Source: Paramacrobiotus metropolitanus
Taxonomy: Eukaryota > Tardigrada > Eutardigrada > Parachela > Macrobiotidae
Direction of reading: 5' to 3'
NCBI RefSeq assembly: GCF_019649055.1
Contig: NW_026570335.1
Coordinates: 496,001-560,000 of the forward strand
DNA: 64,000 bases
The translations under genes and the position numbers were made by a program. Below the pieces are notes generated by a model, which worked only from the letters and a program-made list of their open reading frames with translations, was not told where the DNA came from and searched no databases. Positions 55,291 through 64,000 of this stretch are shown in pieces (the first letter of the stretch is position 1; every line of letters starts with the position of its first letter).

Positions 55291-56451
55291 ATGCAGAACA
55301 CGGTACGCCGGTACGGTACAGATTTCCTTACATGTACAGCTACTAGCCCAACTCTATTCAAATATCAATCGGGAAATCCGGAATCATATTTATCCTTCTT
55401 TATTCGGCTAGGGCAGTCTCCGTACAGTATACAGACAGTTGCACCCATACACTGGCCATGGATTGATGCGCATCGTAGTGTAACGGCATCATCACAGCCT
55501 ACGTTACGTCAGCCATTTTGTAAACTACTGCTACATTATCCAGAATTCCAGATATCACCCAAGTGCAGTAAATATTGCTTAAGCATAAGTTTTTTTAATT
55601 CTTGTAAACAATAAGATAATAAGAAAAGTTGCCAAACCAACATTACGACGTACATCGTGAGGTACAGGTGCCGACAAATACTGTATGGATAAATGCTCTT
55701 ATTTGCTACTACATTTTGTGTTATCATATAATATTCATATTTACACTAAATCTCCTTAAGTATTTTTGCCGATTCGGTTATCATTACGAACGCTCGTACA
55801 GCGAACTGAGCGAAACACTCTCCACAGTCCCTACATGATACATCAACCGGCTGAGCCAGAAGAATACTCTATATTTCCTGTTGTACATAATATATTCTTC
55901 GTTTTGCGGACTGCGCTTAGCACACATGAATGTGCATCGTATTCGTAGTGCAACGGCAACGTACCCTCGGAATCTACTTCTATGACAGCAAATTGTGTAA
56001 ACTGCTACAGGATTATCCAGATCTGTTTGTATGTACAGTATGCAAATGTCTTAAACTGGTGTATTAATTACGCAAACTTTTTTTCGTAGTCTTGTATAAT
56101 TTTCCAGCAGACACGGCAACAGTTTAATAAACGCCAATATACCACTGCAATGTTTCTGTTGCTTTGTGTGATTCTGAGGAATTTTTGTTCGGGCTTATTT
56201 AATATTCTCATACCGCAACTCATTTCCTTCTCATATTTTCAAGTCCCTGGAATTTCAGGTCTTAATAATTTTTCGGAGGGAAAGCGGAACTTCCCGCTCT
56301 ACGGAGCCTCGGGTCAAGGCCAGTGCTCCGAGTAGCCGGGGAAGCGGAACAGTCAGCCACCACCCTAGCACGGCCAGTCACCGGCGCATCCATCTCTTCA
56401 ACGCTTTTTTCCCCATGCGCGGCAATTTTATTTGAGAAGACTGACACTTAC

Positions 56452-56542
56452 ATTGTGCGCAGAAGCCTGCGCAATGTTCCAGCGTGTGGAAATGGTTCTG
56501 GTTACCTCCGCATCCCGTGTACGAGACGGATAAACACTTTCC
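56452..56542 (-). pseudogene. Unit A Kunitz fragment
   Basis: The 3' two-thirds of the Kunitz exon: GKCLSVSYTGCGGNQNHFHT and CAGFCAQ, with donor GTAAGTG. The match stops abruptly at GGAAA (56,542). The part with the first two cysteines and the acceptor is gone. Confidence 0.8.
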
Positions 56543-56867
56543 AACAAATAATTATATTATACACCGGTAAATAATACTGCCACTGAAAATAATACTAATA
56601 ATACAGAGTAATGACAATACTAGCAGCGACTTTTGCCGGTTACTGCACAACTGCAGGGAGAAGTTTTGTGGCGCGATGTAGTGCAATGGCAATACATGAT
56701 TATGATGAATACAGCACCTAAAGGTCGAAATATTGAAAACTATGGCGTTATTAGTCAAAAAATTTAATGGATTCGAAGCTTTTTTGGTGTTCCTGAGTAC
56801 AAACTCAACAGAAGAATTCGGGGAAAAAATTTTACGTCATTTAATGGTAAGTACTGCTCAGTAGGCG

Positions 56868-57020
56868 GGGAAATTGCGTGGGCACAGCTGAGTAGGCACT
56901 CTTCCGCCGACGGGAAGCGGTTGGCGTTGTCCTGGCAGCCGCCGTACCGGAAAAGCAGACAGGCGCGTTCGTACTGTACTTGCCGAAATACCCCGGTACG
57001 GACCCACCACCTTCGGTAAT
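56868..57020 (-). pseudogene. Unit A Kunitz exon with Pro-rich tail, broken
   Basis: Reads ERACLLFRYGGCQDNANRFP and CLLSCAHAISPP, matching the Kunitz exon of unit C (14,035-14,307). The second cysteine (GPC in C) is Tyr, and a deletion plus frameshift removes the LLNVYYFDEY stretch. Confidence 0.8.
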
Positions 57021-57062
57021 GCACAAAATTATCCGTTGCCGGTTACTGGAGTGTTCGGACAT

Positions 57063-57115
57063 AAGGCGCCGTTCAAATATTACGTAACGGCCAAGGGTCG
57101 GGGGGTGGTCCGAGG
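57063..57115. repeat. Possible transposon end GGCGCCGTTCAAATATTACG
   Basis: GGCGCCGTTCAAATATTACG followed by TAACGGCC and a G-rich run resembles the style of the MITE ends at 29,367 (ATAAATTACGTA). No inverted partner was found nearby, so it is at best a fragment. Confidence 0.3.
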
Positions 57116-59980
57116 CAAGGCTGGAGAGGTTGCTCAGTGACCGCTCTCCACATCTGATCTACCACCCGCGGCGGCAGCGCGACGGATACACTGTCATAAC
57201 TCTACACACGGCGGTTTTGTGTACTTAATCGTCAAATCTCATAAAGTGGAAGTATCAAATGCTGCATACAGTACATGCAGCCCATTCGGTAATTTTTGCC
57301 TCCCACCAGTGTGACTGTATTCGGCGCACAAACCGACGCGCTTGTTATAAAACGCTTGTGTTCTCGTACGTACAAACTGTCGCGCTTGTAGTCTCGTACG
57401 CCGAATAATACGGATTAATACTGCAGTATATATTATTAAATTTTTATCTTTTCACTATGATACTGGTTTCAGTTAAGCTTACGAACCCTTCAGACCGGCA
57501 ACAGCGGGCGACCTTCGTACTACCTCGCCATGTAACGGTGTGCCGGTACGGTGCGGTGCACTGCACATTTCCATAATACGAAGCTGTACGCATGACGCAC
57601 AACGTATGTAAACGGGAGAACTTCCTCTTTGGGGAAAACTGTGTTCAGCCGATGCAGTGTACACAAGCGCTCCGCTCGTTGCAGTATTGTACTTAAAATA
57701 TGTATCTGCACTACCGCTGTCACCGCGGAGAAGGTGCGGCCACGCCAAGTGGAATGCCGAAGTGGACGATGAGCCCGGGCGATAAGGGCTGTGAAATCAG
57801 ACAGCATTTCCGTTCCCACGGTGGCACCGGTAACCAGTAGCCTAGCTAACCGCCTAATCTGCCTCTTGCCATCGCTGTTAGGTAAGCCGCGACTATTTTT
57901 CACGCTTGCCGGTGATAAAGTTTGACTGACTACCGTGCATGACAGATGGCCGCTACGCATTCATACTAATACATTAATGAAAAACATCGATTACAGTTTT
58001 CTCCTGAAGCATGATAAATTTTCAGAACAGAAAAAGTAAAGATGCGTCTATCTGTAATTGTTTAAATATTGACCTTTGAGCAAGCAAATGAAACGCATGC
58101 CACAAACTCAAAAAAAAATTCCAGTATTTAATAGTAGATCACCAAGAGCTGTCAATCAGTTACTATCGCAATACTGCAGATAAAAAATCCTGGTTATTTG
58201 AAATTCGCAGTATTAAGCATAACGTATCATCATAATAGAAAATACCAGGTGCCAGCGCAACACCGGGTACCCTTGCATAAAAATGGCTAAAAATTCGTAA
58301 TTTTTTTTAAAAGCCCAGTCATGGAAAAAACTAGCACAAGCTGCACCCATCCGTTGTCGCTCCGCATCAACATGCCGGTGACAAGAAGGATGGAAGAAAA
58401 ATTACGCGGTCAGATAAGAGCCAGTTTCTTGTGTGAAATCGTAGGCACAACCCGGTGTGTAGTTACCGTCGACGGAGTGTAGCACAATCCGTTCAGCTGC
58501 AGCTATCTGCTCCTATCAACCAATGGGCAACCAGACGGAGCAAAGTCCCGCTAGAAATGCCACCAGGCTGTCATGCCAGCTCACTGGCCGGTTCTCCCTC
58601 TCTGCTCTATCGAGCGCGCTTCTCGCAGCAGCTGTGGCGTGGTGTCTGTTAATTTGCCGATAATGGACCAGGCGAGCTAGTGTTATTTAGCGCATTTATC
58701 AATTACTGTATCCGAAATAGAAAAAAACTACCTGCGCTATGGCCAATGGTTAGACGAGGTGGTGGATCGGATTGAACTGATTTATTTTTTTTGGCCTCAG
58801 TTGTGTGATTGCCGTTGGGCGGAGCGCCGCGGCAACGGAGCCGGTCTGGCTGGATTTAACGGATTATTAGCCTCCTTTGTTTTTTAATCATGCAGCTAAG
58901 GTAAGCTTTTATTGTCAGGAATATCATCGTTCAATGGTTGAAAATTTAACATATTTCAGTGTTTCCGCACTGGATATAATTAGATGCACTTTGCTGCAAT
59001 ATTACTGTATATTACAATATATACGAAAAATTCGCTAGCTGCATTAGCAGCCTCTGGAGAGCTTGTGAACTTTTCTAAGCTGATCAAGAGAAAAGGCAGA
59101 TATTGATTACAAACATATTTATTAGAACAACATTTTTCTTAGTAGTGGAACAGACTTTCTTATCGCGGATCTTTTACCTGTGCAGCTGCAGAAAATTATT
59201 TTTATTGCCGACCAGTTAATGCGGCGAAATTGGGTAGCGGGTGGTGATTTGCAAAGTTCTGCTTGTACTAACAGTGTCTGTAATGCGGGACAATCGAGGT
59301 ACATTAATTTATCTGCAATAAATTTTAATACCGGATGATCATTTTATCGCAGAATTGTTTGAGAAATAATGAATTTTTCCTGATTAACAGCCTTTTTTTG
59401 ACATTGCGGTTAAATACTGCATAGGTCAACTACGTACGACTTCGAAAAAGATCGAAATCGGCATCGATTTTGTTTTTTTATTTGAAATTTATTACACCGT
59501 ACTTTTGAAATAAAACAGTCACATAGTAGCAGCATGTCGGCAAACTCGAGTTTACAGACATTTATCGCGCTAAACTAATGACTTATCGCTGTCGATCGAG
59601 GTGCCGAGCAAAAAGCGCGGGTTTTCCTTTGTCGGCAACCGAACTACATTTTGCACTTAGTACTTACTGTAGGTAATTCCAGTCAATTTGGCCTACTTTT
59701 CGGGTCGCTGGTTATACTGTATAAACACGATATCGATATCGGATCACTAGTTTTTTTTCTGGAAGAAGCACTATATTGTCCGTTATCAAAATATGCTGCC
59801 TGATGTTTGCTAAAAAACATTTCCAGGTTTTGCTTACGTCTCCTTCCGTCATGCTGTATATTTCTTATCCTGCACAGCGCCGCAGTATTATGTGTAAGCA
59901 CAGCCTGATTTGTTCTCTCTGGAATTCTACGGTTAATTAAATCAAAATAACGGATTGTGTTCTTTCTGGCGCAATACACA
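57116..59980. other. Interval between inverted units A and D
   Basis: No papilin exon was recognised. A 146-codon minus-strand ORF at 57,520-57,960 has no known domain. The signal-peptide exon and promoter of unit D should lie here or further left. One short candidate start (ATG at 58,890 followed by GTAAGC) is too small to judge. Confidence 0.4.
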
Positions 59981-60142
59981 GAGTATTCGCCTAAAGAAAA
60001 CAGATGAGCCAAGTGCTTTTTATTTGGACCCGGTGGGCATCGAGAGTGGACCGTGGAGTGAGTGGGGCACACGCAGTCAGTGCTCCAAACTGTGTGATGG
60101 TGGAATAGCGTATGAACAGCGCACCTGCCGGAATAAGAAGGG
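59981..60142 (+). CDS. Papilin unit D, exon with first TSP1 repeat
   Basis: Acceptor probably AATACACAG after a T-rich tract; donor GTAATT at 60,143. Encodes IESGPWSEWGTRSQCSKLCD, GGIAYEQRTCR and a basic end. The WSxW...CSxxCxGG...RxC pattern is the N-terminal TSP1 that opens papilin and ADAMTSL proteins. Exit phase 2 matches the next exon. The first bases of the exon are uncertain. Plus strand, opposite to all other papilin units. Confidence 0.88.
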
Positions 60143-60597
60143 GTAATTTGAGCATGATCAGTAATTAACAGCTAATTTGGTAGGCTATTAGCTTCAATGA
60201 TCTTTCAGTGTGCTAGTCTCCTTATCTACTACAATAAAATTTTTTCTTGCAATCGCCATACGTTGTGTTAATTTTTCGTATAACGTAAATTTATTACGTA
60301 AATATCTCAGTTAAATTTTCGTGCTTAAAGAATCAAAGCGGGGACTGTTTTTTCGACAGTGCATTAAACTTTCATACTGATTTAGCGAAGAAATAAATTA
60401 ATTATTTTTTGTCAGTTTTTTTAAATTTAATGAGTGGTTGATAAAATCAGTTTGTGCATAAGCCGATACCGGTGCTGGTTTTTTTCCGGCAAGTGATTGT
60501 ACTTCGCTCTTTCTCTACTTATGATCTGCACGAAGTATTTCTGCGGTATTTGTAAAATACTGTAAAATTAATAAGCTGCTATTTTTATTCTTGCTAG

Positions 60598-60758
60598 TGC
60601 GGCGAATAACGAGTGTGTCGGGCCGCGCAAGCGGTATTTCATGTGCAATACGGAAGCCTGCCCGGAAAATACCCCGGACTTCCGTACGGAGCAGTGCTCG
60701 AAATTCGACGACACCCCGTATCAAGGCCAGAAGTACAAATGGATTCCTTACAAGAAAG
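60598..60758 (+). CDS. Papilin unit D, end of TSP1 and start of Cys-rich domain
   Basis: Acceptor TTGCTAG, donor GTTGGC. In phase it gives GAANNECVGPRKRYFMCNTE, ACPENTPDFRTEQCSKFDD and YQGQKYKWIPYKK. The (D)FRxxQCxxFD...W.P block is the linker from TSP1 to the ADAMTS Cys-rich domain. No defects. The donor GTTGGC is not a strong consensus. Confidence 0.9.
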
Positions 60759-60980
60759 GTTGGCCGCTTTTCTGCTTGATATTTATTTCTGAATGAGCAG
60801 AATGGAATGTTACGCATCTCTGGCACTTTTATCAGAAGATGGCTAGATTTTCCCGGCAGCTATGCCATTGTGTGCAAGGAGAGCGTAAACAGAGCGGCTA
60901 TCGCAGCTGATCATCGCTGATTGGCCGGTGTCTTCAATTGGGTGCTTTTACACTGTGTACACAGTAATTCCCTGATCTAG

Positions 60981-61111
60981 GTAGCAACAAATGCGAGCTG
61001 TTATGCCGGCCTGAGAACGGAAGCTTCTACGTGAGCTTTGCTCCGCAAGTCATCGACGGCACCGCCTGCCATGACGACAACACGGCCGTCTGTGTGCGCG
61101 GGAAATGTGTC
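60981..61111 (+). CDS. Papilin unit D, ADAMTS Cys-rich exon
   Basis: Acceptor GATCTAG, donor GTAAGTT. Encodes SNKCELLCRPENGSFYVSFA, VIDGTACHDDNTAVCVRGKC and V, phase 1 in and 0 out. DGTxC...(I/V)CVxGxC is the hallmark of the ADAMTS Cys-rich module. All cysteines are intact, unlike the B1 counterpart. Confidence 0.92.
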
Positions 61112-61190
61112 GTAAGTTCATTCATGATTTCTCAATCTTCGTGGTGGGAGACTACTTGTACTACACCTCGATGGAATTATTTACGTACTT

Positions 61191-63301
61191 AGGCCTCGTC
61201 CCCAATCTGTAGCGCATCGCGTTAAGATACAGCACCGTAGCTAGCTTCGCTGCAGTACAGAAATGGGACACCTTTTGGTGCGCGCCACCAAGGTACAGTA
61301 CAGGCTGCGCATATCGAAACGGAACTCGCTATCGGTTTCCTGTATCGAATCTTCAGCTTTGGCCCCGTATCGCCTTATTTGCGTCCCATCGCTCCGATCG
61401 CATATCGGACTGCTTACCAGTTTTCATGTGTGTTCTCGGTGAAAAATTCGAAGTTTGTTTGAGGAATTTCGATTCTTGGGTTGATTGTTTATGCCATCGT
61501 TCTAATTAGTTCCAAGTCTGAATTGTGAAATGTTTGTTTCCTGGATTGAACATTTTTGTTTGCCATCATAGTCCGTAGACTCCGTACTCCGCAGTTAGTG
61601 ATGCACTGATGAGACAGATCAGCTGCACCATTCGCGCATGGCTAACTTACAGAGGGTTATTCAGCCAAGTGTGGTCAGCGCATTAAAAAAATTCCTATAA
61701 TTCAGCCGTAGCGCAGAGTCAGATTCTAATAATTGTTCTATTATGACAAATTTGTTTTGATGCTTTTTGCAAATTTTTGTGACAATCGAGCTTAAACAGC
61801 CCGCAATATTAGCTACTGACCTAAAGACTCCGACTCTAAACCTTTGACCAGGCAAAATTTGGCTTTCGATGATCTGGCCTTAAAAGGATCGTCTGCTTTT
61901 CAAATCTGGATGGTTTTAATTGTAAAAACGACGATCCGAATATTTTTCATAACAAAAACGATTCCATATTCTTGCGCGTTCTTGCGGTAGGACGGTTGGA
62001 AAAAACGCGAAAACAGAAGACACTCGCAGGAGCCATGCTCATTGTGCGAATTCTTACTCACGGAGCTATAGCTATCCTTTCGTTCCTCCACAAACTAAAG
62101 TTGTAACGCAGGTCTTTCTTCACCATTTACAATGTTCATTGGTCGAAAAAGACGCTCCGCGGATTAAGCCTGGCAGAGAGGAAGAAGTCATCCAGAACCA
62201 GAAATGTGCTCCCGGAGCACTGCTGAGAAAAACAAGGATGTTGCTTCCTGATCGAAAAAACTAGCAATTCCATCTGAAAAGGATTGTTCGAAACCCTGAC
62301 AGGTTTTCAATGGATTATGGCGAAAACCCAAATTTTAAATTAATTTTGAGTAAAGGAATCCATTTCCTATAGCTGAACTGGTCAACTGTTGCCAACATGG
62401 GGGATAAACTTAATTTTTCTGGGCTGCAGGATAGCGAAATCTTGGCTCGGTTGAATTCAGAATATGATTAAATGTTGTGGCTATCTGATACAATTTTTAA
62501 AAAAGTAAAATGAGCCTGCAACGGCTAAGCAGAAATTTTCCAAAAAGTGACCACACTTGGCTGAATAACCCTCTGTACAAAACATACGGATAACAATTCG
62601 CAAAATCAAATCTTCTTTTCCGAGTCTCGCTTTTTTCTCCTATTCACTATTATGTGGTAATGAATGGAAATTCAGTTTTGTGTTCGATAGTACACTCGGC
62701 ATGAAAATTGTTTTCTCCACTCTCCTTCTTTGAAGCTAATAATTCTGCATGATGTTATTATCTAATAAGATTGAAGAGCTGGAATAAGTGGAATTTTTAT
62801 TGTTTTAATTTTAAGAAGATCACATTTCGTATGGGCATTTAACTGAGATTTTAAAATGAACAGAAAAACGATGTGGAGCGAAAGCATCGTTCGTTTTCAT
62901 TAGACATAATAATAAGCATAACTCTCGAGAAAGATATCGTCACTCAATATTCAAAAATTCTCACTCATCTGCAAAAAGATACCAGGGAAAGCCACCTCTG
63001 GAGGTGGCTTCGCGTACCTATCGTTTTTCTTTGTATTTCAGGATATAAAAGCGCGTAAAATTTTGGCTGATATGAGACGCGGGGTTAGTACGGGTTTTGA
63101 GATACGGTTCGCAGGGTACTGTATCAGAGAGTTGTGTATACGGGACGCATTAGGATACGGAGCATACCCCCGTCCCGAATTTTTTCACGGGTAACGAGGT
63201 ACGCGAAGCGAAAACCGACATACCGTATCGCGCATCTCCTATTCTGGGACGGTGGTGTCCTGTACCGTAACGAGATTCGCTACAGATTCGGGACGAGGCC
63301 T
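61191..63301. mobile_element. 2.1-kb TIR element in a unit D intron, TACTT duplication
   Basis: The left end AGGCCTCGTCCCCAATCTGT then AGCGCATCGCG is mirrored at 63,252-63,301 (reverse complement AGGCCTCGTCCCGAATCTGT then AGCGAATCTCG). TACTT flanks both sides (61,186-61,190 and 63,302-63,306), a perfect 5-bp target duplication. Inverted similarity extends about 50 bases. Subterminal regions are rich in TACGG/CCGTA. No transposase recognised, superfamily unknown. It contains a nested Tc1/mariner-like element. Confidence 0.82.
61650..62575. mobile_element. Tc1/mariner-like element with 28-bp TIR, nested
   Basis: The left end CAGAGGGTTATTCAGCCAAG then TGTGGTCA is perfectly inverted at 62,548-62,575. 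TA flanks both ends. A 926-bp body with short minus-strand ORFs (61,661-61,855 and 61,900-62,091) may be a decayed transposase, but I could not confirm a DDE/D motif. It sits inside the 2.1-kb element, so it arrived later. Confidence 0.8.
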
Positions 63302-63799
63302 TACTTCCTTATAATACTCCAGAATCCAGATATTATGGCGCGTTAATGCAGGAAACCGCCGTACGCACAGCTATGCATTTGGGCCTGTCGCAATGTTTAA
63401 CCGCCGTGAGCGGTAGTTTGTCTGTTCACAGCTGTCTTTCAGTGCTTCGAACCTTTTCGAAATTTTCGATTTATTTGGCTGTTTACTGTAGACAGTTTAG
63501 TGTTTCGAACCTTTGCTGCTGTTTTCGGTTTTCTATCGTAAAAACGTAAACTGATCGTTGGCATAATGACTTTTAGAAATAATTATTCGCAAAAAAGGTG
63601 TTTTTAAGTCGTGAAAATTTGTTGCTGCAAAAAATGCTGCTGGTTTTTAGCGATTGTGAGTTTGACTGCGTCTGCTTGCGGTTCGGTTGATTCATGTCGA
63701 AACATGACTGGCATTATTCCAGCAGATCATTGCGAGTCTTTCTTTGATTTTCTATTAATATGAACTGATTAGTGATTAACCCACTCTTGAATTTTGTAG

Positions 63800-63926
63800 T
63801 CTGTTGGCTGTGATAAGCGTCTGGGATCCCTGTTGCAAGAGGACAAATGTCGTATGTGCGGCGGCGATGCATCCTCCTGCAAGTTCGTGGAGGGCCTGTA
63901 CGACGACAGCGACGTACCCGAATCCT
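63800..63926 (+). CDS. Papilin unit D, end of Cys-rich domain
   Basis: Acceptor ATTTTGTAG, then SVGCDKRLGSLLQEDKCRMC, GGDASSCKFVEGLYDDSDVP and ES; donor GTACGC at 63,927. The GCDxxLxS...DxCxxCGGDxxxC block is the invariant end of the ADAMTS Cys-rich domain. Exit phase 1 fits the spacer exon that begins at 63,996. Confidence 0.92.
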
Positions 63927-63995
63927 GTACGCTCTCTTTACTGATCTTTGCCAGAGAATTCTCGTGATTCTGATTTCATGATCATGTATCTGTAG

Positions 63996-64000
63996 CGTAC
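63996..64000 (+). CDS. Papilin unit D, first bases of spacer exon (cut by edge)
   Basis: ATCTGTAG followed by CGTAC is identical to the acceptor and start of the spacer exon in unit B1 (53,561). The gene therefore continues to the right of the window with the ADAMTS spacer. Confidence 0.75.

Noticed and set aside
57520-57960. 146-codon minus-strand ORF as a gene
   Set aside because: No recognisable domain, no splice or neighbour support, and long chance ORFs occur in this GC-richer patch. Mentioned only as an unassigned ORF.
58886-58906. Start codon exon of unit D (ATG then GTAAGC)
   Set aside because: Only eleven coding bases before the donor and no signal peptide visible, so it cannot be told from chance.

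Overview
The window is nuclear DNA of a multicellular invertebrate. It has short exons with GT..AG introns (many donors read GTAAGT), extracellular-matrix domains found only in animals, and dense transposable elements. An ecdysozoan such as a tardigrade or arthropod is plausible, but nothing in the sequence fixes the species.

The main subject is papilin, a secreted matrix protein of the ADAMTS-like family. Its parts occur in several incomplete tandem copies. Read on the minus strand from right to left these are: unit A (57.0-55.1 kb: two Kunitz remnants and an antistasin-like exon); unit B1 (54.6-48.4 kb: ADAMTS Cys-rich, spacer, five TSP1 exons, first FGCC cassette); unit B2 (47.6-41.5 kb: fused linker/Cys-rich, fused spacer/TSP1, fused TSP1/cassette, four FGCC cassettes, Kunitz exons, antistasin-like); and unit C (41.0-11.6 kb: linker, spacer, TSP1 exons, cassettes, two Kunitz exons, antistasin-like, Ig, and a terminal PLAC exon with stop codon). 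Every minus-strand unit carries breaks (frameshifts, lost cysteines, lost splice sites, transposon insertions), although the last five exons of unit C are intact and in phase. On the plus strand at 60.0-64.0 kb, unit D holds the N-terminal part of a papilin gene (TSP1, Cys-rich, start of spacer) with intact exons and splice sites. It runs off the right edge and is the best candidate for a working gene.

Mobile DNA accounts for the rest. At 1-10.4 kb lies a minus-strand Ty3/Gypsy element with RT-RNase H, protease, zinc-knuckle Gag, a candidate -1 frameshift site and an upstream coiled-coil ORF, behind a GATC-rich leader. At 16,993-35,420 an 18.4-kb insertion interrupts an intron of unit C. It is bounded by a perfect 10-bp direct repeat and by inverted arrays of a GGGGCAAAATAGCC motif. 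Unit B1 preserves the empty site. The insertion is packed with other elements: a second, decayed Gypsy family, tandem repeats, a MITE, an R2-like non-LTR retrotransposon and a hAT-type element. Smaller TIR elements interrupt a TSP1 exon of unit C (2.57 kb), a Kunitz exon of unit B2 (142 bp, in frame) and an intron of unit D (2.1 kb, with another element nested inside).

The picture is a locus built by repeated partial duplication and one inversion of papilin, then eroded by deletion and transposition. Because the copies can be compared with one another, many insertions have a visible empty site.
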